NCBI GenBank assembly: GCA_964351905.1
Contig: CAYGPG010000032.1
Span: forward strand, 1-18,837
Direction of reading: 5' to 3'
DNA length: 18,837 nt
DNA from: GCA-2708415 sp964351905
GTDB taxonomy: Bacteria > Pseudomonadota > Alphaproteobacteria > Micavibrionales > Micavibrionaceae
The translations under genes were made by a program, and so were the position numbers. The notes under the pieces are model-generated. The model was not told the origin of the DNA and ran no database searches. It was given only the letters and a program-made list of their open reading frames with translations. This document shows positions 13,050 through 18,837 of this stretch, in pieces. The first letter of the stretch is position 1. Each line of letters starts with the position of its first letter.

Positions 13050-14057
13050 TCAACCTTTATCGGCACTTATGAGCGCTTTTAAGTGTGCGTCAACGCTCTC
13101 GGTTAGGGCTTCGATGTTATAGCCGCCTTCTAGAACGGATAGCACGCGGTCTTTTGAATGTTTGTTGGCGATAGCGCATAGCTTTGTCGTGAGCCAGCCA
13201 AAATCGTCGGTTTCAAGGTTGATGGAAGCAAGGGGGTCGTCTTTATGCGCGTCAAAGCCAGCCGATAAGATGAGCAGTTCTGGTTCAAACGCGTTGAGCG
13301 CAGGGAAAACTTGGTTTTCGTAAATGGCGCGGAATTCTTCGCTGTTCGTGCCTGCTTTTAAGGGAATGTTGAGCAAGGTGTCGTTGTTATCTTCGGCTTT
13401 GCCTGTGCCAGGGAATAGAGGGGATTCGTGGGTGGAAATATAGAAGATGGGCGAGTCAGGATTTGTCGCATTATGACGGCGGGACATAGTTTCCGTGCCG
13501 TTACCGTGATGAACATCAAAATCGACAATGGCAATGCGTTTGATGTTGTGAGTCTCTTGCGCATGACGTGCGGCGATAAAGACATTATTGAAGAAACAAA
13601 AGCCAAGCGCCATATTAGGTTCTGCATGATGCCCCGGCGGTCTTGTTAAACAAAATACGCTTTGCGTATTTTTGTAGCCCTCATGCGCGCAAGCGCGAGG
13701 AGGCTTGCCTAAATCTGATTCTTGATTGTTTCCGCAGATAATATCCACCGCCATGCAAGCGGCACCTGCACCATAAAGCGCAGCATCATAAGTGTGCGGT
13801 GACAACGCGGTATCGCCATCCAGATAGGTTAAACCATGTTCTGGTGTTTTATCCTGAAGATTGAAAACATAGTTTTCATCATGAGCAAGCAATATTTGAT
13901 CAAATTCTGCCTGATCCGATTGTAAGATTAGAGTGTCTTTGTAAGTATCTGTTTTTAATAAATTATTTATCGCAACGATACGGTTCGAATTTTCAGGGTG
14001 GTTTTCACCTGTGTCGTGTTTTAGAGAGAATTGAGAGGTGATGATGGTTAGGGGCAT
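13050..14057 (-). CDS. Histone deacetylase family protein (deacetylase/amidohydrolase)
   Basis: A 335-residue zinc-dependent deacetylase of the arginase/HDAC fold. Substrates of the bacterial members are mostly unknown (acetylpolyamines, acetoin-linked or protein targets). Seen: paired His143-His144 in RPPGHHAEPNMALGFCFFNN, zinc ligands Asp181 and His183 in DFDVHHGNGT, Asp279 in LSAGFDAHKDDPLASI, and the C-terminal LEGGYN loop, so it looks active. Residues ~108-131, between AVDIICG and SVFCLTRPPG, are about 19-20 residues longer than family members I know; the extra DNA holds two hairpins (13652-13702). It precedes xseB, as is usual in Alphaproteobacteria. No strong Shine-Dalgarno is seen; a palindromic repeat fills the gap to gmhA. 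Confidence 0.92.
   Translation of the reverse strand: MPLTIITSQFSLKHDTGENHPENSNRIVAINNLLKTDTYKDTLILQSDQAEFDQILLAHDENYVFNLQDKTPEHGLTYLDGDTALSPHTYDAALYGAGAACMAVDIICGNNQESDLGKPPRACAHEGYKNTQSVFCLTRPPGHHAEPNMALGFCFFNNVFIAARHAQETHNIKRIAIVDFDVHHGNGTETMSRRHNATNPDSPIFYISTHESPLFPGTGKAEDNNDTLLNIPLKAGTNSEEFRAIYENQVFPALNAFEPELLILSAGFDAHKDDPLASINLETDDFGWLTTKLCAIANKHSKDRVLSVLEGGYNIEALTESVDAHLKALISADKG
13652..13702. repeat. Candidate in-frame repeat insertion inside the HDAC-family gene
   Basis: Two hairpins in a row: AAAATACGC-TTT-GCGTATTTT (13652-13672, perfect 9-base-pair stem) and CGCGC-AA-GCGCG (13686-13697) inside a longer segment, 13677-13702. The second segment recurs upstream of ispA at 12197-12222. 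On the coding strand it adds GKPPRACAHEGYKN to a protein region that is otherwise short in the family. The frame is kept and there is no stop codon. Confidence 0.6.
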
Positions 14058-14067
14058 TGTTCTATTC

Positions 14068-14209
14068 CGTCATTGCGAGCGAAGCGCGGCAATCCATAAA
14101 TTAACATTCACATGCCAGCGTAGGCTGGTATCTAGATCCCATCCTTCGATGGGATGTGGTATTGATTGCTTCGTCCCAAAAAAGTTAATAAGCATTCCTC
14201 ACTATGACG
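14068..14209. repeat. Composite palindromic repeat (CGTCATTGCGAG family), copy A, gmhA-HDAC gap
   Basis: The left end, CGTCATTGCGAGCGAAGCGC then GGCAATCC (14068-14095), and the right end, GATTGCTTCGTC then CATTCCTC...ATGACG (14164-14209), are the two halves of the same palindrome as copy B at 17468-17559. The centre holds two further hairpins: CCAGC-GTAG-GCTGG, and ATCCCAT-CCTTCG-ATGGGAT, which look like a second repeat type nested in the first. The right end is decayed. It fills most of the 165-base gap between gmhA and the HDAC-family gene and could fold in the transcript. Repeats with this end sequence are, from memory, common in several bacterial groups. Confidence 0.7.
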
Positions 14210-14222
14210 ATGTTTTATCTTT

Positions 14223-14852
14223 TTAAACCAACCCTAAACGCTTTTCCAATATCCCTACGAAAATATGCCCTAAGGTAATGTGCATCTCTTGGATGCGGCC
14301 GGGGTCTGTGTGGGGGATTAAAAGCATTAAATCACAATGATTTGGCATTTTTCCGCCTGTCGCGCCAGACCAGCCGATTGTTTCCATGCCCATACGGCGA
14401 GCCTTTTTAAGGCCGTTGAGGATATTCTCACTATTGCCTGAGGTGCTTAAGCCCACGGCTAAATCACCTGCATAGCCCAAGGCGCGGACTTGGCGTTGAT
14501 AGATTTGATCAAAGCCAAAATCATTCGCGGTTGCGGTGAGGGCGGAGGAATCGAGGGATAAAGAAAGCGCGGCAATCGGCGGGCGTTCGTCTTTGAGCTT
14601 TACAGCCATTTCGGCGGCGATATGTTGGCAATCTGCGGCGCTTCCGCCGTTTCCAAAGAACAATAGCTTATTACCGCGTTTAATGGCTGCTTCGGCCATA
14701 TCGACCATTTTTAGGATGGTATCTTTTTGGGTGCTGAAGGTTTCTTCCGCCACACGCATATGGGTGGAGGTAATGTCATTCCAATACTCATCTGCCGAAA
14801 AATTGGCGTCGGGTGTTTTATGCTCAGGTTGTTTTGTGTTGAGGTCGACCAT
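14223..14852 (-). CDS. gmhA: Phosphoheptose isomerase (SIS domain)
   Basis: Sedoheptulose-7-phosphate isomerase, the first step of ADP-heptose synthesis for the LPS inner core. In 209 residues the SIS fold shows FFGNGGSAADCQHIAAEM (Asn68-Gly-Gly-Ser) and STSGNSENI (136-144). The zinc and active-site set matches E. coli GmhA: His77, Glu81, Gln188 and His196, with the same spacing (H-x3-E and Q-x7-H). The N-terminus is ~15 residues longer than in E. coli. AGGAA lies 9-10 bases before the ATG. It starts 26 bases after the lipoprotein gene, likely in the same transcript. No other heptose genes are in the window. A DiaA-like SIS protein is the alternative, but the zinc-site residues favour GmhA. 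Confidence 0.88.
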   Translation of the reverse strand: MVDLNTKQPEHKTPDANFSADEYWNDITSTHMRVAEETFSTQKDTILKMVDMAEAAIKRGNKLLFFGNGGSAADCQHIAAEMAVKLKDERPPIAALSLSLDSSALTATANDFGFDQIYQRQVRALGYAGDLAVGLSTSGNSENILNGLKKARRMGMETIGWSGATGGKMPNHCDLMLLIPHTDPGRIQEMHITLGHIFVGILEKRLGLV

Positions 14853-14878
14853 GGTCTTATATTCCTGTTTGGTAAGTT

Positions 14879-15505
14879 CTATTTTTCAGACGCGTTATAA
14901 AATAATTGTTCATCCGTGAGTTGAAAGCCAATATTGATTTGATAATCAGGCATTGTGCCGTCTTCGTTGAGCGGTAGACTTTGGTTAATGGTTTCAACCA
15001 GTTCAAGGGTGGTTTGATCCGTTTCAAAAGAAACAGAAGCGGCAAAGATTTCTTTGGCGAGTTCGGTGCCTTCGCTGTCGGTAATGCTGATGAAATAGGG
15101 GTAAGCGAAGTACGGTCTATCTTTTTCGGTGCGTTTGGCTTTTGGCCCTAATTGACTGGTGACGGTCAGGTCCAATTGCATATCCACCGTGGTATCGGTG
15201 AATTCACAAGATGATTTTGTTTGGCTTAACGCCGCGCGGGACACCAACAAATTTTCATCCGTTTTGGTCATATCTTCAAATTCAGAAATGCTGTCCAATT
15301 GGGGATCAATGATGATGGCGGGACAGTTTGAGTCGCCTAACACAACGCTTTGTTTAGTGCTCTCATCTTTGGTTCGTAGGCTGGCTATTTTTTCAGAAGT
15401 CGCGTTGCTTAAGGTGCCTAGATCACTTTTTAAACCATTCAATGTTTGACATCCAGAAAGGGTGACACCGCAAATAAGGGTTAAGAATGTAAGCTTATAT
15501 GTCAT
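14879..15505 (-). CDS. Predicted lipoprotein of unknown function
   Basis: A 208-residue protein with a clear lipoprotein signal: basic/hydrophobic MTYKLTFLTLICGVT and lipobox LSGC, the modified Cys at residue 19. The mature part is Ser/Thr/Asp-rich with predicted beta content. It includes NCPAIIIDPQLDSISEF, a second Cys in SSCEFTD and DRPYFAYPYFISITDSEG. I do not recognise a named family, though the general shape (CPxIxI ... VxxQLGP ... YPYFIxITDxxG) recalls lipoproteins of Alphaproteobacteria. The start is fixed by the signal peptide; there is no Shine-Dalgarno, and the ATG lies six bases after a -10 box. It is the first gene of the minus-strand group leading to gmhA and is divergent from ispH. 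Confidence 0.8.
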   Translation of the reverse strand: MTYKLTFLTLICGVTLSGCQTLNGLKSDLGTLSNATSEKIASLRTKDESTKQSVVLGDSNCPAIIIDPQLDSISEFEDMTKTDENLLVSRAALSQTKSSCEFTDTTVDMQLDLTVTSQLGPKAKRTEKDRPYFAYPYFISITDSEGTELAKEIFAASVSFETDQTTLELVETINQSLPLNEDGTMPDYQINIGFQLTDEQLFYNASEK

Positions 15506-15540
15506 GACGTAAAGATAAGAGAGGGTATGAGAATTGACAA
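15506..15540 (-). promoter_or_regulatory. Leaderless-type promoter of the lipoprotein gene
   Basis: On the minus strand: TTGTCA (15540-15535), a 17-base spacer, TATCTT (15517-15512), then six bases to the ATG at 15505. The -35 shares five bases with the -35 of the divergent ispH promoter (core TTGACAA, 15534-15540), so the two promoters probably compete for RNA polymerase. Confidence 0.55.
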
Positions 15541-15568
15541 GCGTTATATTGCGCCATATTGATAAGAT
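15534..15568 (+). promoter_or_regulatory. Leaderless-type promoter of ispH
   Basis: TTGACA (15534-15539), a 17-base spacer and TATTGA (15557-15562), then six bases to the ATG at 15569. The expected start of transcription is the start codon itself. No Shine-Dalgarno is present in the gap. The -35 is consensus; the -10 is fair. Confidence 0.55.
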
Positions 15569-16555
15569 ATGAGCAAAAACAAACCTGAAATGACAATTCT
15601 ACTCGCTAATCCACGTGGATTTTGTGCGGGCGTTGACCGTGCGATCCAGATTGTTGAAAAGTCGCTAGAGAAATATGGCGCGCCTGTTTATGTGCGGCAT
15701 GAGATTGTCCATAATAAATATGTGGTTGAGGGATTGCGGAATAAAGGCGCAGTTTTTGTGGAGAGTTTGGATGAGATCCCAAACGATGGGCAACCTGTTA
15801 TTTTTTCTGCTCATGGTGTGCCAAAACGTGTGCCAGAAGAGGCCAAAAAGCGTGAGATGTTCTTTATTGACGCGACCTGTCCGTTAGTGAGTAAGGTGCA
15901 TAAGGAAGCGGAGCGCCATCACGCCAAAGGACGTCAGGTCATTTTGATTGGCCACATGGGACACCCCGAAGTGGAAGGCACGATGGGGCAGTTGCCTGCG
16001 GGGGCTGTCTTATTGGTTGAAACGGCAGAGGATGTGGCGCTTTTGAGCGTTGAGAATGCTTATAATTTAGCCTTTTGCACACAAACCACCCTTTCTGTTG
16101 ATGACACGGCGGCGGTGGTAAAAGCATTGCAGGAGCGCTTTCCAACAATCGAAGGCCCGCATAAAGAAGATATTTGTTATGCCACCACGAACCGTCAGGC
16201 GGCGGTGAAGCATATCGCCGAAGAATGTGATGCGTTGATTGTGATTGGTGCCCCTAATTCGTCAAACTCCAATCGTTTGGTCGAGGTTGGTAAGGCTTAT
16301 GGCACGGATAAATCGATGTTGATACAGCGTGCCAGTGACATTGATTGGCAATGGTTAGAAGGCGTGAAGATATTAGGTCTGACCGCTGGGGCCTCCGCGC
16401 CCGATATCTTGGTGGAAGAAGTTATTGATGCCATTGGGGAACGTTTTAACATCACAGTTGAAACAAAATCTTTGGTAGAGGAAAATGTTGTCTTTAATAT
16501 TCCAAAGATATTAAGAGAAGCAGAAGATAAAAAAGTAAGCTTGAATGATAAATAA
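15569..16555 (+). CDS. ispH: 4-hydroxy-3-methylbut-2-enyl diphosphate reductase
   Basis: Iron-sulfur reductase of the last MEP-pathway step, forming IPP and DMAPP from HMBPP. The three cluster-binding cysteines are present: Cys19 in ANPRGFCAGVDRA, Cys104 in DATCPLVSKVH and Cys203 in DICYATTNRQ. Substrate-site residues are also seen: His48 (HEIVHNKY), His82 (FSAHGVP), His132 and Glu134 (GHPEVEGT), and the SSNSNRL and TAGASAPDILVEEV loops. The 328-residue length is normal. With dxs and ispA it makes three isoprenoid genes in the window. The start lies directly after a promoter with no room for a leader. A GC-rich palindrome follows the gene. Confidence 0.97.
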   Translation: MSKNKPEMTILLANPRGFCAGVDRAIQIVEKSLEKYGAPVYVRHEIVHNKYVVEGLRNKGAVFVESLDEIPNDGQPVIFSAHGVPKRVPEEAKKREMFFIDATCPLVSKVHKEAERHHAKGRQVILIGHMGHPEVEGTMGQLPAGAVLLVETAEDVALLSVENAYNLAFCTQTTLSVDDTAAVVKALQERFPTIEGPHKEDICYATTNRQAAVKHIAEECDALIVIGAPNSSNSNRLVEVGKAYGTDKSMLIQRASDIDWQWLEGVKILGLTAGASAPDILVEEVIDAIGERFNITVETKSLVEENVVFNIPKILREAEDKKVSLNDK

Positions 16556-16564
16556 AGAGAATTT

Positions 16565-16652
16565 CAACACCCCCACCCAGCTTTGCGTAACGCGTGATAT
16601 AAAATCACGCCAACACTACACAACCCTCCCCCTCTAGGGGGAGGGAATGGGA
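16565..16652. repeat. Three-hairpin palindromic repeat between ispH and the ATPase gene
   Basis: The outer ends CAACACCCCCACCC (16565-16578) and GGGAGGGGGTGTTG (16639-16652) are complementary at 13 of 14 positions. Between them lie GCGTGAT-ATAAA-ATCACGC (perfect 7-base-pair stem) and CCCTCCCCC-TCTA-GGGGGAGGG (perfect 9-base-pair stem). The whole can fold as a cloverleaf-like structure. It has no ORF of its own and looks like a MITE-type or REP-type element. It may end transcription of ispH only weakly, as no T-run follows. Confidence 0.65.
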
Positions 16653-16685
16653 GGGGGTGTTGGATTTAAAGGGATAAGCAAGTAC

Positions 16686-17459
16686 ATGCCAATTAAAAAA
16701 TCTGATTTTGAAAAAATTGATCAAAAAGTTATTACCTTGATGGGGATGTCAGGCGTGGGGAAGACTCATTTATCTCTTTTGATGTCAAAGGCAGGATGGA
16801 CACATTATTCATGCGATTATGAAATTGGCGTAGATTTTTTATCTGATGATATTGAAGATGTGTTGGGAGAGCCTAATCAAATTACGGCGGATGATCTTTC
16901 GCAACTATCCCGTTACGTTGGACGCTTGGGAAATCCTGAAAAAGGTGGATTACCGTACGATGAATTTAAACGCCGTCAGCAAGAATATTTAAAAGCAGAA
17001 TGTGCGTCTTTGCGCCAGTTGAAGAAAGTTGTCGCAAAGTCGACGCAAAACGTAATTAATGATTCAACAGGAAGCCTTTGTGAAATTGGGGACGATGTTT
17101 TGTTGGACATGATTGATGAGCATTCATTAATTGTGTATCTGAAAGCCAATGAAGAACAAGAACAGCAAGTTTTAAAACGCGCGCAAGAGTATCCCAAGCC
17201 GCTTTTCTATTCACCAGAAAGATTTGAAGCATGGGTGGCAGAATTTTTGAATGGAAAGAATTTATCATCAAGTGATCAGATTGATAGAGATGAATTTTCG
17301 CGCTGGGTGTTTCCAAAGTTATTTGAAAATCGCTTGCCAAAATATCAGGCGATTGCGGATAAATATGGTGTGACTATTCAGTCTGCAGAATTTCATAATG
17401 TGACCAATGAAAAAGAATTTTTAAATGTAATCATAAAGCATTTGCCTGATGAATATTAA
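16686..17459 (+). CDS. P-loop ATPase of unknown function
   Basis: A 257-residue soluble P-loop protein. Walker A is GMSGVGKT (residues 20-27), at the usual place after an N-terminal strand (KVITLM). Next comes SKAGWTHYSCDYEIG, then a long charged helical middle. The segment HSLIVYLKANEEQEQQVLKR, then EYPKPLFY, resembles the R-rich lid and Leu-rich strand of shikimate/gluconate-kinase-like enzymes. The C-terminus holds FSRWVFPKLFENRLPKYQAIADKYGVTI. I think similar ATPases occur in other Alphaproteobacteria, but no function is known to me. I start at ATG 16686 because the frame upstream to 16647 runs through the GC-rich repeat and gives MGGGVGFKG, which is unlikely. A distant GGGA precedes the ATG. 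Neighbours give no clear role. Confidence 0.75.
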   Translation: MPIKKSDFEKIDQKVITLMGMSGVGKTHLSLLMSKAGWTHYSCDYEIGVDFLSDDIEDVLGEPNQITADDLSQLSRYVGRLGNPEKGGLPYDEFKRRQQEYLKAECASLRQLKKVVAKSTQNVINDSTGSLCEIGDDVLLDMIDEHSLIVYLKANEEQEQQVLKRAQEYPKPLFYSPERFEAWVAEFLNGKNLSSSDQIDRDEFSRWVFPKLFENRLPKYQAIADKYGVTIQSAEFHNVTNEKEFLNVIIKHLPDEY

Positions 17460-17467
17460 CCAATTAA

Positions 17468-17559
17468 CGTCATTGCGAGAGAGCGGAGCGAACGCGGCAA
17501 TCCAGAGCCTTACAGGATACATTCTGGATTGCTTCGTCATTACATTCCTCGCAATGACG
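17468..17559. repeat. Palindromic repeat (CGTCATTGCGAG family), copy B, upstream of rnhA
   Basis: A 92-base palindrome beginning CGTCATTGCGAG and ending with CTCGCAATGACG. The inner arms GCAATCCAGA and TCTGGATTGC are also complementary. It occupies nearly all of the gap between the ATPase gene and rnhA, ending 13 bases before the rnhA ATG, and leaves the Shine-Dalgarno free. Copy A at 14068-14209 shares both ends. Confidence 0.75.
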
Positions 17560-17572
17560 AATAGGAAATAAA

Positions 17573-18004
17573 ATGACCATTAAAATTTATACAGATGGGG
17601 CGTGTAGTGGTAATCCTGGTCCTGGCGGTTGGGGGGCGATTTTGCATTGGAATGACCATGAAAAAGAGTTGTCGGGCGGTGAAGGTGAAACCACCAATAA
17701 CCGCATGGAAATGATGGCGGTTATTCAGGCGTTGAGTGCGCTGAAAAATGAAAAAACACCCGTCACTATTTACACTGATAGCAAGTATGTCATGGATGGT
17801 GCGACCCAATGGTTGGAAGGGTGGAAGGCACGTGGATGGAAGGGCGCGAACAAAAAATCTGTCAAAAACCAAGACCTGTGGGAGCAGATCGATTCGCTGA
17901 TTCAACGTTTTAATGTCACTTTTATTTGGGTCAAAGGGCATAATGGGCATGAAATGAACGAGCGTGTGGATAAACTCGCCGTGTCTGCGATTCCAAAGAC
18001 TTAA
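17573..18004 (+). CDS. rnhA: Ribonuclease HI
   Basis: RNase HI cleaves the RNA strand of RNA-DNA hybrids (R-loops, replication primers) in a metal-dependent reaction. All catalytic residues are seen in 143 residues: Asp8 in IYTDGACSGNPGPGGWG, Glu46 in TTNNRMEMMAV, Asp69 in IYTDSKYVMDG, His123 in WVKGHNGHEMNERVD and Asp133. The basic handle WKARGWKGANKKSVKN is present, as in E. coli. An AGGAAA Shine-Dalgarno lies a few bases before the ATG. It follows a palindromic repeat. In many Proteobacteria rnhA neighbours dnaQ, which is not seen here. Confidence 0.97.
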   Translation: MTIKIYTDGACSGNPGPGGWGAILHWNDHEKELSGGEGETTNNRMEMMAVIQALSALKNEKTPVTIYTDSKYVMDGATQWLEGWKARGWKGANKKSVKNQDLWEQIDSLIQRFNVTFIWVKGHNGHEMNERVDKLAVSAIPKT

Positions 18005-18087
18005 CCTGATTCGCCCACAGCTTATCCACAGGCTATAAAATGCTCATTAAGATTCCATTAACTTTTAGCTTTCAGAATTGTTGGTAA

Positions 18088-18117
18088 GGCAAATGTAATC
18101 TTTTACATGTTTTTGCC
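18088..18117. promoter_or_regulatory. Inverted repeat upstream of the 18160 gene
   Basis: ATGTAA-TCTT-TTACAT (perfect 6-base-pair stem) sits within outer GGCAAA and TTTTGCC in the 155-base gap after rnhA. It could be an operator or a leader hairpin. It lies 42 bases before the gene start. TTGGTA at 18081 just before it is a possible weak -35. No T-run follows, so a terminator is less likely. Confidence 0.35.
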
Positions 18118-18145
18118 GAAAAGGTCTCTAACGAGGCTATTGAAC

Positions 18146-18151
18146 AGGAGG
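18146..18151 (+). promoter_or_regulatory. Strong Shine-Dalgarno AGGAGG for the 18160 gene
   Basis: AGGAGG with eight bases to the ATG is the best ribosome-binding site in the window. Most neighbouring genes have weak ones or none, so this gene may be strongly translated. Confidence 0.75.
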
Positions 18152-18159
18152 ATCTTAGA

Positions 18160-18600
18160 ATGACCCATACACTAAAAAGTAACGATAACTTAAATAATCC
18201 TAATATCGTTTTGCCAATTCTGGCGGCAGAAACGAGTAAGGATCAAGAGATGGCAATTTACGCACGTTTTATGCGTCATCTCAGATTAGTGCCAAATAGC
18301 CGCGCAGAAATAAAGATATTGTCTGCGATACAATTTACGGCGGATATGTTGGATATTAGCGACGCGCTTATTGCAAAGACATTAGTAGATTTAGGTCTAC
18401 GCGCGCCACGTGCCGCCTTACCAACGGAATACTTAGAGCATGTTGATAAAACATTGTTACGAAGTCACTGGCATGTTGGCGGGCCAACGGCAAGTATCGT
18501 TGATCTTAAAAAACATTGGGATCATATTGGTGAAGATAAATTTGCAGCCTATCGCGGCGTACCTGTGACGATTGATCCGCCCATGTTTGTGGAGACTTAA
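18160..18600 (+). CDS. Hypothetical protein, 146 residues
   Basis: I do not recognise this protein. It has no signal peptide and no membrane segment. Residues ~33-88 look helical (MAIYARFMRHLRLVPNSRAE..., SAIQFTADMLDISDALIAKTLVDLGLRAP). The C-terminus is mixed with many His and Trp residues (LLRSHWHVGGPTASIVDLKKHWDHIG) and ends in YRGVPVTIDPPMFVET. The mid-region resembles a helix-turn-helix in pattern (adjacent helices around LDISDALIAKTLVDLG), but that is weak. A strong AGGAGG before ATG and an inverted repeat upstream support a real, regulated, well-translated gene. After the stop come dispersed repeats. Confidence 0.7.
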   Translation: MTHTLKSNDNLNNPNIVLPILAAETSKDQEMAIYARFMRHLRLVPNSRAEIKILSAIQFTADMLDISDALIAKTLVDLGLRAPRAALPTEYLEHVDKTLLRSHWHVGGPTASIVDLKKHWDHIGEDKFAAYRGVPVTIDPPMFVET

Positions 18601-18605
18601 AAAAT

Positions 18606-18689
18606 GTCGCCAAGCGCGCAGGCGCGAGGGCGAGGCGGTTGAGCAAGTTTGAGTATTGTGTGGATCCTTCGTTCAAGCCGAAGGATGAC
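18606..18689. repeat. Dispersed repeat remnants after the 18160 gene
   Basis: Two pieces. 18606-18631 holds CGCGC-AG-GCGCG and resembles the repeats at 12197 and 13677. 18662-18689 (GGATCCTTCG...CCGAAGGATGAC) repeats the right half of the palindromic element inside dxs (6900-6927) with about 25 of 28 bases the same. The second piece forms a hairpin CCTTCG/CGAAGG and could also help end transcription from either side. Confidence 0.6.
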
Positions 18690-18700
18690 GGAGAAAAAAT

Positions 18701-18835
18701 TTACTCATTCACGTTATATTCGTAACGGTCTTGGCCTTTTAAATGACTTGGTGGTTGGCGACCATTCATATTATCACGTTGGTTTTTCATCCTTTGGTCT
18801 AAGTTTGTTTTGTTACGACCATCGCCAAATAAATT
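18701..18835 (-). CDS. C-terminal end of an unidentified minus-strand gene (cut by window edge)
   Basis: A minus-strand frame is open from the window edge to a TAA at 18701-18703, giving 44 residues: NLFGDGRNKTNLDQRMKNQR, then DNMNGRQPPSHLKGQDRYEY, then NVNE. The peptide is very hydrophilic and rich in Asn, Arg and Gln. It is too short to identify. It is not a shadow of another gene, and it ends just before a repeat, which fits a gene end. Confidence 0.45.
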   Translation of the reverse strand, partial: NLFGDGRNKTNLDQRMKNQRDNMNGRQPPSHLKGQDRYEYNVNE

Positions 18836-18837
18836 GC

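Noticed and set aside
14536..14919. 127-residue plus-strand ORF opposite gmhA
   Set aside because: It is antisense to the conserved SIS core, crosses the gmhA-lipoprotein gap, and has no supporting signal.
16647..16685. Earlier start (MGGGVGFKG...) for the P-loop ATPase
   Set aside because: These codons lie in and just after a GC-rich palindromic repeat, and the family-like start with Walker A about 20 residues in fits ATG 16686. It is kept only as a possibility in the findings.
18022..18030. TTATCCACA, a perfect DnaA-box match after rnhA
   Set aside because: Only one box was seen, with no cluster, AT-rich unwinding region or origin-linked genes. One match can occur by chance.

Overview
The window looks like part of an alphaproteobacterial chromosome. 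The enoyl-ACP reductase gene lies beside aroC, and the series histone-deacetylase-family gene, xseB, ispA, dxs is the conserved alphaproteobacterial order as I know it, although here it is interrupted. The housekeeping proteins are full length and look functional. A loose guess is a small, uncultivated or predatory/host-associated lineage (Micavibrio-like). I cannot fix the genus from the sequence.

Layout. Plus strand, 2-3944: end of fabI, a GxxExxY module inside inverted repeats, aroC, sppA. Minus strand, 3954-8501: dxs, then an AT-rich gene of unknown function, two small conserved hypothetical genes and a HAD phosphatase, packed almost without gaps. Plus strand, 8640-10931: a surface protein combining an inverse-autotransporter barrel with a parallel beta-helix passenger, set into the isoprenoid gene row on the opposite strand. 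Minus strand, 10932-15505: lipoprotein, gmhA, HDAC-family gene, xseB, a second GxxExxY module, ispA and a YciI-like gene. Plus strand, 15569-18600: ispH, a P-loop ATPase, rnhA and a small unknown gene. The last 135 bases hold the C-terminal end of a minus-strand gene.

Functions. Three genes belong to isoprenoid synthesis (dxs, ispA, ispH). Others serve fatty acid synthesis (fabI), aromatic amino acids (aroC), LPS heptose (gmhA), envelope proteolysis (sppA) and DNA metabolism (xseB, rnhA).

The most notable material is mobile or repetitive DNA in and between these essential genes. (1) Two GxxExxY nuclease-like genes of different sequence each sit in a 470-480 bp unit bounded by imperfect inverted repeats. 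These are built of short CACAGAG- or CACAAAG-type units, and each module is inserted co-directionally in a tight operon joint. (2) Hairpin-rich segments encode extra peptide in dxs, and probably in aroC and the HDAC-family gene, as Rickettsia palindromic elements do. (3) Several dispersed palindrome families lie between genes. (4) At least three start codons sit exactly six bases after a good -10 box, which suggests leaderless transcripts.
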